This document shows, one piece after another, positions 57,334 through 64,000 of a DNA stretch of 64,000 nt. Position numbers and translations under genes: made by a program. Below the pieces are notes generated by a model. That model was not told the DNA's origin, searched no databases, and saw nothing but the letters and a program-made list of their open reading frames with translations. Position 1 is the first letter of the stretch. Each line of letters begins with the position of its first letter. Source of the stretch: Planctomycetota bacterium (lineage in GTDB: Bacteria; Planctomycetota; Phycisphaerae; SM23-33); contig JAKPKY010000199.1 in assembly GCA_029553505.1 (NCBI GenBank), forward strand, positions 1-64,000. The letters run 5' to 3'.

Positions 57334-59964
57334 GTGAAGCATAGGATGTTGCGAAGATCGTGGAGCATCCTGTGGATCCTGGCGGTCTGGACGACGGCGC
57401 CGATGCTGGCGGGCGGTCTGTCGGACGACGTGCCTTCGACCCAGCCGGCGACCGCTTCGTCCCAGCCTGCCGCCGGACCAGCGAACCAACCCGCCACCCA
57501 GCCGGCGACCGTCGAATCGGACGAGACGCAGGCGGCCAGGCTGGCGACCACGGCGATGGAGGAAACCCTCTCCGGAAAGTTCGTCCACGCGCTGACGCTC
57601 CTCGACGAGGCTCACAAGCTCGCGCCGACCAATGCCACGGTCCTGGCGGCCGAATCGCTCCTGAAAGACTATCTCACGCAGTGCAACCGCATGGAGACCG
57701 AACGCACCCGCGAATACACAGCCACCGTCGCGCGGATCGAGCGGACCTTCCTGGCCGAAGAATCCCTTCCGAAACTCGCCGAAAAGGGCCTGGACAAAAA
57801 GCTCCGCGAGGCGGCGCAGGAACTCGCCAAGTCGTTCAATCGCATTTCGTTGAGCGACGCGTTGGAAAGCGAGACGGACCCCGCAGCGGCCGCCAAGCTC
57901 CGAACCGACACCCTGGGCGCGATCGACAAGTGCCTGGAACTCGCGGGCAAGGTCGCCTCGCCGCTGGACGGCGACGAGAGCGAATATGCCCGGTCCTTCC
58001 GCGCCCTGCGCGACGCGCTGACGCGCGAGCTTCGCGCCTACCGCGCGTGCTGGCACGATGTGCAGACCGCGCAGTCCAAGGCGCGCCTCGCCGGCGCCGC
58101 GCAGCTCCGCGCCGCCGAGGACGCGCTGCTGGAATCCATGGGCAACCTGGAGGCGATGATCGCCGAGAAGCCCTGGCGCGTGGGCCTGTCCCAGGCGCGC
58201 CTGGCGATGCAGCTCGTGCCCGATCCTGCGGCGCCGAAGAGCGAAGAGTGGTACCGCAAACTGGTCTCCCGCGCCGAGACGCTGGGGGAAGAGTTCATCG
58301 CCCGCGCGGAATGGCAGGACGCGATGTCCGTCTATACCAGCCTGGAAGACCTGGACCCCGACAGCGAAGCGTACAAGGCGAAGTCCAAGGCGACGCAGCG
58401 GCACGTGCGCGTGCTGAACCTCTACGGCGCCAAGCCCCAGCCCGCCACCGCGACCCAGCCGGCCGAAGGCGAAAACGACGGCATCGGCGACTGGCGCGAC
58501 CTGACGCGCGGCGTCGACGCCGACATGGTCAAGCGCGCCATCACGCAGCTCAACCAGTACTACGTGACGGCCGTCGATTACCGAAAGCTCGCGCGGGGGG
58601 CGCTGGAGAGCGTGAAGGTGTTGGCCGAGACGCCCCAGGCGGCCAACAGTTTCCCCGCCCTTGCCGACGCGCAGAAGAACAAGGAGTTCCTCCAGGCCGT
58701 AGACCAGGCCCTCGACAGCTTGGAGAAAAAGGACCGCGTCACGCACCTCCAGCTCCAGCTGGCGCTGAATACGGTGCTGCTGGCGTCGGAGCGGACGGTG
58801 AAGGTTCCCGTCGAGGTGCTGGCGGTGGAGTTCACCGACGGATTCCTGGACGAGATGGACAAGTTCAGCTCGATGGTCTGGCCGCACGACGTGCCGGACT
58901 TCCAGAAGCACATCCGCGGACAGTTCTTCGGGGTGGGGATACAGATCACCAAGGAGCCGGGCGAGCCGCTGAAGGTGGTCACCCCGCTGCCGGACTCGCC
59001 CGCGCTGAAGCAGGGCCTCAAGGTGGGCGACGAGATCGTCGCCGTGGACGGGCGCGAGACGGCCGATTTGCCCCTGGACCGGCTCGTGCAGATGATCATG
59101 GGCCCCAAGGGCAGCAAGGTGACGTTGCGGATCCGCCGCCAGGGGCTCGAACCGTTCGACGTGTCGATCATCCGCGACGAGATCCGCATCGAGACCGTCA
59201 AGGGCTGGCAGCGCAAGCCTGACGGCGGAAACGGCGAGTGGGACTATCTCATCGACAGGGACAGCCGGCTCGGATACATCCGCGTGACGCAGTTCACCGA
59301 CGGAACCTACGCCGACCTGGTGGCGGCGCTCAACGAGCTCAAGGCGCAGCAGGCGCGGGGGCTGATCCTGGACCTGCGGTTCAACCCGGGCGGGCTGTTG
59401 ACGTCGGCCACCCAGGTCGCCGACGAGTTCCTCCGCGCCGGGCGGATCGTCTCGACGCGCGGGCGGCAGGTCCGCCAGACCGAGTCCAACGCGACCGCCT
59501 ACGGACGCTACCTCGACGGAGACCTGGTCGTGCTGGTCAACGAGGGCAGCGCCTCGGCCGCCGAGATCGTCTCCGGCGCGCTGAAGGACTGGCGGCGCGG
59601 CGTCATCGTCGGGCAGCGGTCCTTCGGGAAGGGCAGCGTGCAGAACGTCATTCCCATCCAGGACCACCCGGCCCTGCTGAAGCTGACGACCGCCTACTAC
59701 TACCTGCCGACGGGGCGGCTGCTCCACCGGCGCAACGGCGACAAGGACTGGGGCGTCGATCCGGACGTTCGCGTGCTCGTCACGCCCCGGCAGATGAAGC
59801 GCTGGATGGACCTGCGCCGCAAGACGGACCTGCTCGATCGCGAGGCCGACCTGGACGACCTGCGGGATACCCTCGACAAGCAGTTGGACACGGACCTCCA
59901 GCTTCGGACGGGCGTGCTGCTGCTGAAGCTGATGCGCCTCCAGCAGTCCCGCCCGGCCGCGTGA
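57334..59964 (+). CDS. S41-family (C-terminal processing) peptidase with long N-terminal domain
   Basis: An 876-residue exported protease. GTG 57334 follows GGGAG; the longer GTG 57316 is less well supported. A signal-like segment (SWSILWILAVWTTAPMLAGG) is followed by a Pro/Thr/Gln-rich linker and ~450 residues of mostly helical sequence with TPR-like character. The C-terminal ~370 residues hold a PDZ domain (GVGIQITKEPGEPLKVVTPLPDSPALKQGLKVGDEIVAVDGRE in parts: GLKVGDEIVAVDGRE) and the S41 catalytic core: GYIRVTQF, LDLRFNPGGLL, catalytic Ser in VNEGSASAAEIVSG, and Lys in GQRSFGKGSVQN. Tsp/CtpA enzymes trim periplasmic proteins. It is coupled to a tetraheme lipoprotein downstream. Confidence 0.92.
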   Translation: MKHRMLRRSWSILWILAVWTTAPMLAGGLSDDVPSTQPATASSQPAAGPANQPATQPATVESDETQAARLATTAMEETLSGKFVHALTLLDEAHKLAPTNATVLAAESLLKDYLTQCNRMETERTREYTATVARIERTFLAEESLPKLAEKGLDKKLREAAQELAKSFNRISLSDALESETDPAAAAKLRTDTLGAIDKCLELAGKVASPLDGDESEYARSFRALRDALTRELRAYRACWHDVQTAQSKARLAGAAQLRAAEDALLESMGNLEAMIAEKPWRVGLSQARLAMQLVPDPAAPKSEEWYRKLVSRAETLGEEFIARAEWQDAMSVYTSLEDLDPDSEAYKAKSKATQRHVRVLNLYGAKPQPATATQPAEGENDGIGDWRDLTRGVDADMVKRAITQLNQYYVTAVDYRKLARGALESVKVLAETPQAANSFPALADAQKNKEFLQAVDQALDSLEKKDRVTHLQLQLALNTVLLASERTVKVPVEVLAVEFTDGFLDEMDKFSSMVWPHDVPDFQKHIRGQFFGVGIQITKEPGEPLKVVTPLPDSPALKQGLKVGDEIVAVDGRETADLPLDRLVQMIMGPKGSKVTLRIRRQGLEPFDVSIIRDEIRIETVKGWQRKPDGGNGEWDYLIDRDSRLGYIRVTQFTDGTYADLVAALNELKAQQARGLILDLRFNPGGLLTSATQVADEFLRAGRIVSTRGRQVRQTESNATAYGRYLDGDLVVLVNEGSASAAEIVSGALKDWRRGVIVGQRSFGKGSVQNVIPIQDHPALLKLTTAYYYLPTGRLLHRRNGDKDWGVDPDVRVLVTPRQMKRWMDLRRKTDLLDREADLDDLRDTLDKQLDTDLQLRTGVLLLKLMRLQQSRPAA

Positions 59965-59972
59965 GCAAACCG

Positions 59973-61319
59973 ATGCGATGGCCCGTTCTGGCAGCGATGG
60001 TCGCGATGGCGCTGGCCGGATGCGACCGAACCGGCGAACACGGCGCGCCGCCGTCGCCCCCGAGCGCGGCGAGCGTCGCGCCGTTCGACTTTCCCCCCGA
60101 CGCGGTGCTGCTGGTCACCTGCGGCTCCGACGGCATGCTCGAGGCCTGCAACTGCGCCGGAACGCTGGAAGGCGGGCTCTCGCGCCGCAGCGGGTTGTTT
60201 GCCTCCTACCGCGCCGCCTTCGCGCGGACCTTCGCCCTCGACGCGGGCGACTTCTCCTGGCTGGACGCAGCCGACCTCCGCAACGAATACCTGCTCCGCG
60301 CGTATCGCTTCGTGGACTACGACGCGATCGCCCTCGGTGTCGGTGAGATGAGCGCCACGCCCGCGCAGCTCGCCCGGCAGATGCGACGCGCGCCGCTGCC
60401 GTACCTGGCCGGGACGGTCTCTCCGGCCGACCGGTCCGTCCGCTGGCCCGCCGCCCGCGTTGTCCGCCGGCAGTGGGGCGACGTGCGGCTGGCCGTCCTG
60501 TCCTATCTCCCGCGGGAATCCCTCCTGTTCGCCCCGGCCGAGACGGTCGAGGCGCTGGCGTTCCAGTTCGACGCCGACTTCGCCGCGCAGGCCGCCGTGC
60601 TGCGGAGCGAAGGATGCGTCGTGATCGTCGTCTGCCAGGGCGACGACGAGACGGCCGAGAAACTCGCCTCGTGGTGTCCTGCCGACGTGATCGTCCGCGG
60701 GCGGACGTCGCGCTCTTTGCCGGCCGTCCGCAGTGCCGCCGGCGGCGCGCGAATCGTGCAGGCGGGCGGATGGGACGTCGTCGGGGCGCTGGCGATGCGG
60801 ATCGAGGGCGGAAAGCTTACGCAGGTCCAGTGGCGGCTGGAGCCCGTCGATACGCGATGGTCCGTGGACCGCCGGGCGCTGTCGGTGTTCCAGGCGTACG
60901 CGCGCCTGGCGGCCCGCAAGGCCCTCGACGCCGAACGCGGCGCGAACGTGCGGCACGTCGCGCCGACGGAGTGCGCCAAGTGCCACCCCGCGCAATTCGC
61001 CGCGTGGAAAGCCTCGCCCCACGCGCGGGCGCGCGCGGCGCTGGCGGCCGGCGGACGCGCCGACGACGAGAACTGCCTCGCCTGTCACGTCGGCGGATTC
61101 CGCGCGCCCGGCGGATTCGTCTCCGCGGCGCAAAGCCCCGACCGGGAGGACGTCGGGTGCCAGGACTGCCACCGCTTCAACCTCGACGAGCACCGGGCCG
61201 CGGATTTCCAGCGTCGCCCGGCCGACGAGAAAGTCTGCACCCTTTGCCACACGCCGCTGACCGATCCGGGCTTCCGCTACGACGCCCGCGCCGCCAAGGC
61301 CCGCTGCCCGAGACGGTAG
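59973..61319 (+). CDS. Tetraheme cytochrome c lipoprotein with metallophosphatase-like N-terminal domain
   Basis: A 448-residue exported protein. Lipobox: MRWPVLAAMVAMALAGC. Residues ~30-315 resemble a calcineurin-like/5'-nucleotidase domain (ALDAGDFSWLDAADLRNEYLLRAYRFVDYDAIALG in parts: DAGDFSWLDA, FVDYDAIALGVGE), with CNCAGTLEGGLSRR early on, although several metal ligands are not evident. The last ~125 residues hold four CxxCH haem sites: CAKCH (~333), CLACH (~367), CQDCH (~396), CTLCH (~422), with spacing and His positions like cytochrome c554-type proteins. A GTG at 59961 overlapping the S41 stop is an alternative start; both suggest coupling to the protease. Probable extracytoplasmic electron carrier. 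Confidence 0.87.
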   Translation: MRWPVLAAMVAMALAGCDRTGEHGAPPSPPSAASVAPFDFPPDAVLLVTCGSDGMLEACNCAGTLEGGLSRRSGLFASYRAAFARTFALDAGDFSWLDAADLRNEYLLRAYRFVDYDAIALGVGEMSATPAQLARQMRRAPLPYLAGTVSPADRSVRWPAARVVRRQWGDVRLAVLSYLPRESLLFAPAETVEALAFQFDADFAAQAAVLRSEGCVVIVVCQGDDETAEKLASWCPADVIVRGRTSRSLPAVRSAAGGARIVQAGGWDVVGALAMRIEGGKLTQVQWRLEPVDTRWSVDRRALSVFQAYARLAARKALDAERGANVRHVAPTECAKCHPAQFAAWKASPHARARAALAAGGRADDENCLACHVGGFRAPGGFVSAAQSPDREDVGCQDCHRFNLDEHRAADFQRRPADEKVCTLCHTPLTDPGFRYDARAAKARCPRR

Positions 61320-61404
61320 CGAGGGGACGAACACGGCGGGACGTGCACAACAAGCCCCCTGCGTCAGCGGGGGGGGCGAACGCGCCGTGATGAAAAACAA
61401 CAAA

Positions 61405-61424
61405 AACCCCCGCGTGACTGCGGG
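61405..61424 (-). terminator. Terminator hairpin for the RDD gene
   Basis: CCCCCGC-gtgact-GCGGGGG; read on the minus strand it is followed by TTTTTGTTG. A second hairpin-like element (GCCCCCTGCGTCAGCGGGGG) at about 61353-61372 lies closer to the cytochrome gene's end. Confidence 0.6.
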
Positions 61425-61453
61425 GGCTTGTTCATTTCGCTCGAAATTCGCGA

Positions 61454-63193
61454 TCATTCTTCGGTGTCGGTGGTTTCGTCGGTCGGTTCGGGCGGCGGGG
61501 GGACCGGGAACCCGCGGCTGACGTCGATGACGACGGTGCGGGCCATCATGTCGCCCAGGCGCTGGCGGTTGCGGTTCATGACCGTTACGAGGATCAGCAG
61601 CGGAACGAGGATGGGCATCATCAGCAACCAGGAGACTTCCAGGACGCGCACGAGGTTCCGCAGCACCACGCCGCGGACGTCGGCGGGCAGGCCCTGGTCG
61701 CCTGCGACACGCAGGCGGAAGATGAGCTTTCCCAGCGTCGCGCGGAAACGCAGCTCCATCAGGAAACAGTAGAGCCCGTAGAGCACCGTCGCGGCGATGA
61801 CCGAATAGGCGAGGGACGCGGGGAAATCCTTCTGCCGGGGCGCTGCCTTGATCATGTCGATCATCTGCTGCTCGGTCATGGACCCCACCTGGGCGTAGAA
61901 GATGGCCGACATGAGCACGAGGAACGGCAGGAAGTCGATCATCGCGGCGCCCAGGCGCTTGCCCAGCGGCGCGAGGCGCACGTAGGGGGGCACGAGGAAC
62001 AATCCCGACTGGCCCTTGCGGCGGAGGGCGAACATCGCCGCAAGGATCGCGCCGAGTAGGATCCAGTTGAACGCCTGGTACGCTTCCTGCCCGCCGGTGC
62101 CCAGCGGAAATCGCTGGAAGATGGACAGGGTTTCCCCGGCCGAAACCTGCCCGTTCAGGTCGGCCGAGGCGCTGTGGTACTGCCCCTCCTGCCGCCAGAC
62201 GATCGTGAATTTGCCCTTGTAGGCGGCGCCCGCCGGCCAGGAGTCGCCTGGAAGCTCGAACGAGTTGCCGTTGCGCAGCAGGGGGCGGGCGGCGAACGTC
62301 CGCTTGTCGGCGTCGAAGGTCGCCAGGTGCAGCGCGATCGCCTCGTTGCGCGGCGCGGGGGTGGCCAGGAGGATCGCCAGGCGTCCCTGGAGGCGGGTCA
62401 TGGCCAGCGGGGTCGCGCCGGCGACGAATCCCTCCAACGCCAGTTCGTGGACGGCGCCGGAGGACGTGACGGTGAACAGGCGGTTTGGCGCGGCGTGCCC
62501 GCCGGGCAGCAGGACGAACAACTCCCCCTTGAGCGCGGTCAGGAAGGCGTTGGCGCCGGGCAGGACGGCCAGCGGCGGCAGGTCCGCCAGGTGCGTCCAC
62601 TCCCCGCTGAGGTTCTGGAAGATGCCGATCTGGACAACGCGCCCCGCGGGCAGGTGTCGGGGCGCGGTGCTCGGCGCGGGTCGCGTGGCGGTCCGTGCCG
62701 GTCGCGTGGCGTTCTTCGCGGAGGCCTTGGGCGGCGGGGGGGAGATCGGCGCGGGCAGTCCGGCCGGCTGACGCGGAACCGCCGCCAGCAGCGACGGCGC
62801 GGCGCCCGTCACGAACTCGCCGGCCTCGCACGCGCCCATCGCGGCGGCGTCGGCGGGCCAGCGAGCGTCCATCCCGCTCGCCAGCGGAGTCGTGCCGCCT
62901 TCCATGTCCAGCCGCAGGTAGCCCGCGGGTTTCTCGAACAGCACGTGCAGGCCCTGTCCGACGGCCACCGCCGCCACCGGCCTGCCCCCCAGCGCCGACG
63001 GCGTGGCCCACTTCCAGTCCACGTGCGCGGGCTTGACGGTCACGTCGAAGCTGCGCCCGTCCTCGCTGAGCCGCACCAGCCAGAGCCCGTCGTTGTTGCC
63101 CGACAGCAGCAGCCTCTGGGCGCGGGCCGGCGCCGCCGTCGCCAGGGCGACCGCCAGAAACGCCGCCAGTTTCGTCGCACGGGTCCAGGTCAC
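61454..63193 (-). CDS. RDD-family membrane protein with large extracytoplasmic N-terminal domain
   Basis: A 579-residue protein. GTG 63193 overlaps the upstream gene's stop (GTGA), implying coupling; the longer track frame is a shadow. It has a signal sequence (ATKLAAFLAVALATAAPARA), then ~360 residues that look like a beta-propeller or repeat domain (LLLSGNNDGLWLVRLSEDG, LFTVTSSGAVHELALEGF), interrupted by a Pro/Ala/Arg linker. A helix (ILLGAILAAMFAL) leads to an RDD domain with AAMIDFLPFLVLMSAIFYAQ, GLYCFLMELRFRATLGKLIFRLRV and SWLLMMPILVPLLILVTV. RDD proteins are transport- or envelope-linked, with unclear function. The C-terminus is acidic. Confidence 0.85.
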   Translation of the reverse strand: MTWTRATKLAAFLAVALATAAPARAQRLLLSGNNDGLWLVRLSEDGRSFDVTVKPAHVDWKWATPSALGGRPVAAVAVGQGLHVLFEKPAGYLRLDMEGGTTPLASGMDARWPADAAAMGACEAGEFVTGAAPSLLAAVPRQPAGLPAPISPPPPKASAKNATRPARTATRPAPSTAPRHLPAGRVVQIGIFQNLSGEWTHLADLPPLAVLPGANAFLTALKGELFVLLPGGHAAPNRLFTVTSSGAVHELALEGFVAGATPLAMTRLQGRLAILLATPAPRNEAIALHLATFDADKRTFAARPLLRNGNSFELPGDSWPAGAAYKGKFTIVWRQEGQYHSASADLNGQVSAGETLSIFQRFPLGTGGQEAYQAFNWILLGAILAAMFALRRKGQSGLFLVPPYVRLAPLGKRLGAAMIDFLPFLVLMSAIFYAQVGSMTEQQMIDMIKAAPRQKDFPASLAYSVIAATVLYGLYCFLMELRFRATLGKLIFRLRVAGDQGLPADVRGVVLRNLVRVLEVSWLLMMPILVPLLILVTVMNRNRQRLGDMMARTVVIDVSRGFPVPPPPEPTDETTDTEE

Positions 63194-64000
63194 TTGCGCG
63201 GGCCTTTCCTGTCCAGGTCCTCGTCGATCAGCACCGGGCGCAGGTTCGGCGGGAGATTCTCGCGGAACCGGCACGATTCGGTGGCCCACTTGTCGGCCGT
63301 CGTCATCTCGCTGAGCACCATCCGCAGGCGTCGCACCGGACTGGTCTGTCCAGGCCAGTCTTCCCAGACGATCTCGATGTCGGTGGGCATGACGGCGTCG
63401 AGGTTGGCCGCCTGGCGGCGTGCCGCCTCGGCATCGTCTTCGGGCGGGGGCGTGTCGATCGGGCGGTAGTCGCGCAGGTGCGCCGTCATGATCCTCCGCC
63501 CCTGGTTGTCGAAGAACTTCACCAGGAACGGCTCGCGGCGCTGGCGGTCCGACCAGCGGATGTAGATTTCCCTCCGGAAGACGATCTTTCCCGTGACGCT
63601 CTGGCGCTCGACGTACGTCAGCACGTACGCGCAGGGGTCGCGGCTCATGGTCAGCGCGACGGCGGGAAAGGCGGTGCTGTCGGGGGGGAGTTCGCAGAGG
63701 GTCAGGACGGCCAACAGCTGGTTCGGGTCGATGGACACCCCGCGGACGCCCGGCGCGCCGGCGAACTGGTTCCGTCCGTACCACGCGCCGCCATGATCGC
63801 CCGCGTGGAACCAGAGATAATATACGCCTTCCTCGGCGCTGGCGCCGAGGCGGAAGATCTCCTGCCCCAGCTCACGCCCGATCAGCGCGAAGTTGTGCGG
63901 GCCAAGCGGGCGGGCGCCGTCCTTGGCGAGCAGCAGCAGGCCGTTCGGGCTCGCCAGAGGGCTGGCCGATCCGAGGGTCACGGCGCGTCCGGCCTCGTCG
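63190..64000 (-). CDS. LolA-like/outer-membrane lipoprotein carrier-related protein (5' end missing)
   Basis: Open to the window edge, at least 269 codons; the frame continues upstream past the track's GTG at 63981 as DEAGRAVTL, so the true start is outside. The visible part is beta-strand rich: GVYYLWFHAGDHGG, NQLLAVLTLCELPPD, YVLTYVERQ, KIVFRREIYIRWSDRQRREPFLVKFFDNQGR, TDIEIVWEDWP, VRRLRMVLSEMTT. This alternation resembles LolA/lipoprotein-carrier-like incomplete beta-barrels found near RDD proteins, but a firm family match cannot be made by eye. It is coupled to the RDD gene by a GTGA overlap, so the two probably act together at the envelope. Confidence 0.7.
   Translation of the reverse strand, partial: DEAGRAVTLGSASPLASPNGLLLLAKDGARPLGPHNFALIGRELGQEIFRLGASAEEGVYYLWFHAGDHGGAWYGRNQFAGAPGVRGVSIDPNQLLAVLTLCELPPDSTAFPAVALTMSRDPCAYVLTYVERQSVTGKIVFRREIYIRWSDRQRREPFLVKFFDNQGRRIMTAHLRDYRPIDTPPPEDDAEAARRQAANLDAVMPTDIEIVWEDWPGQTSPVRRLRMVLSEMTTADKWATESCRFRENLPPNLRPVLIDEDLDRKGPRK

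Noticed and set aside
56992-59727. 911-codon minus-strand ORF
   Set aside because: Antisense to the S41 peptidase; its end includes a poly-Phe/Ala stretch from the reverse of the lysine-rich mini-gene.
59700-63011. 1103-codon minus-strand ORF
   Set aside because: Combination of shadows of the cytochrome and RDD genes; Arg/Gly/Pro-rich with no fold.
1-64000. tRNA, rRNA, integrase, transposase or prophage genes
   Set aside because: None was recognised by eye on either strand; a dedicated tRNA scan was not possible.

Overview
The window is 64 kb of high-GC bacterial chromosome from an organism I infer to be an anaerobic or facultatively anaerobic, flagellated planctomycete, probably in or near Phycisphaerae. 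This is inference. It rests on the GC-rich composition, a PEP-CTERM exported protein, anaerobic markers (pyruvate formate-lyase, desulfoferrodoxin, a ferredoxin-type aldo/keto reductase), polysaccharide-active enzymes and many small dispersed hairpin repeats. I saw no rRNA, tRNA, CRISPR array, transposase or phage gene.

Layout. 1-5.8 kb: the 3' end of pflB with pflA, a five-helix membrane protein, a small zincin, an ArsR regulator followed by a 4Fe-4S aldo/keto reductase, a desulfoferrodoxin and a thermonuclease-like protein. 5.9-13 kb: mainly minus-strand amino-acid and nucleotide genes (lysC; hom with an ApgM-type probable homoserine kinase; a PurF-like paralogue without its glutaminase cysteine) plus a plus-strand FAD oxidoreductase. 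13.5-21 kb: a TetR regulator with a readable promoter and operator, a B12-binding radical SAM gene broken by one base in a poly-G run, a VOC-protein remnant, an MFS transporter, a lipoprotein, guaB and bioF. 21-28 kb: UPF0175, coaE, rho, a HAD phosphatase, an AT-rich PEP-CTERM gene, a homocysteine methyltransferase-like protein and a TPR protein.

28-42.5 kb is a flagellar export and regulatory cluster: MerR regulator, a FliF-FliG fusion, fliH, fliI, fliJ, a short SpoA/FliN-like gene, fliO, fliP, fliQ, fliR, a shortened flhB, flhA, flhF, flhG and fliA. From fliH to flhG, genes overlap or sit 8-43 bases apart, implying one transcript. Three tandem 101-bp hairpin units separate fliF-fliG from fliH. 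The switch protein is fused to the MS ring, and FlhB lacks its autocleaving C-terminal domain. These are the strongest biological oddities in the window.

42.6-48 kb: dapF, a TIM-barrel-like protein, small zinc-ribbon and membrane proteins, and a GAF/HD-GYP signalling protein. 47.8-53.8 kb: a divergent polysaccharide locus (GH10 xylanase-like enzyme opposite a Gfo/Idh/MocA oxidoreductase and a GH2 hydrolase). 54-64 kb: a sigma-54 activator with a degenerate receiver, a YmdB-type phosphoesterase, a Cys-rich protein, a 29-codon lysine-rich mini-gene with its own RBS and terminator, an S41 protease coupled to a tetraheme cytochrome lipoprotein, and a coupled pair encoding a LolA-like protein and an RDD membrane protein.

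A family of short hairpin elements with GGTGCCAC ends recurs across the window, together with two other hairpin families and a re-used terminator hairpin. I found no clearly new multigene defence or biosynthetic system. The most original signals are the rearranged flagellar proteins, the lysine-rich mini-gene, the degenerate receiver activator and the repeats.
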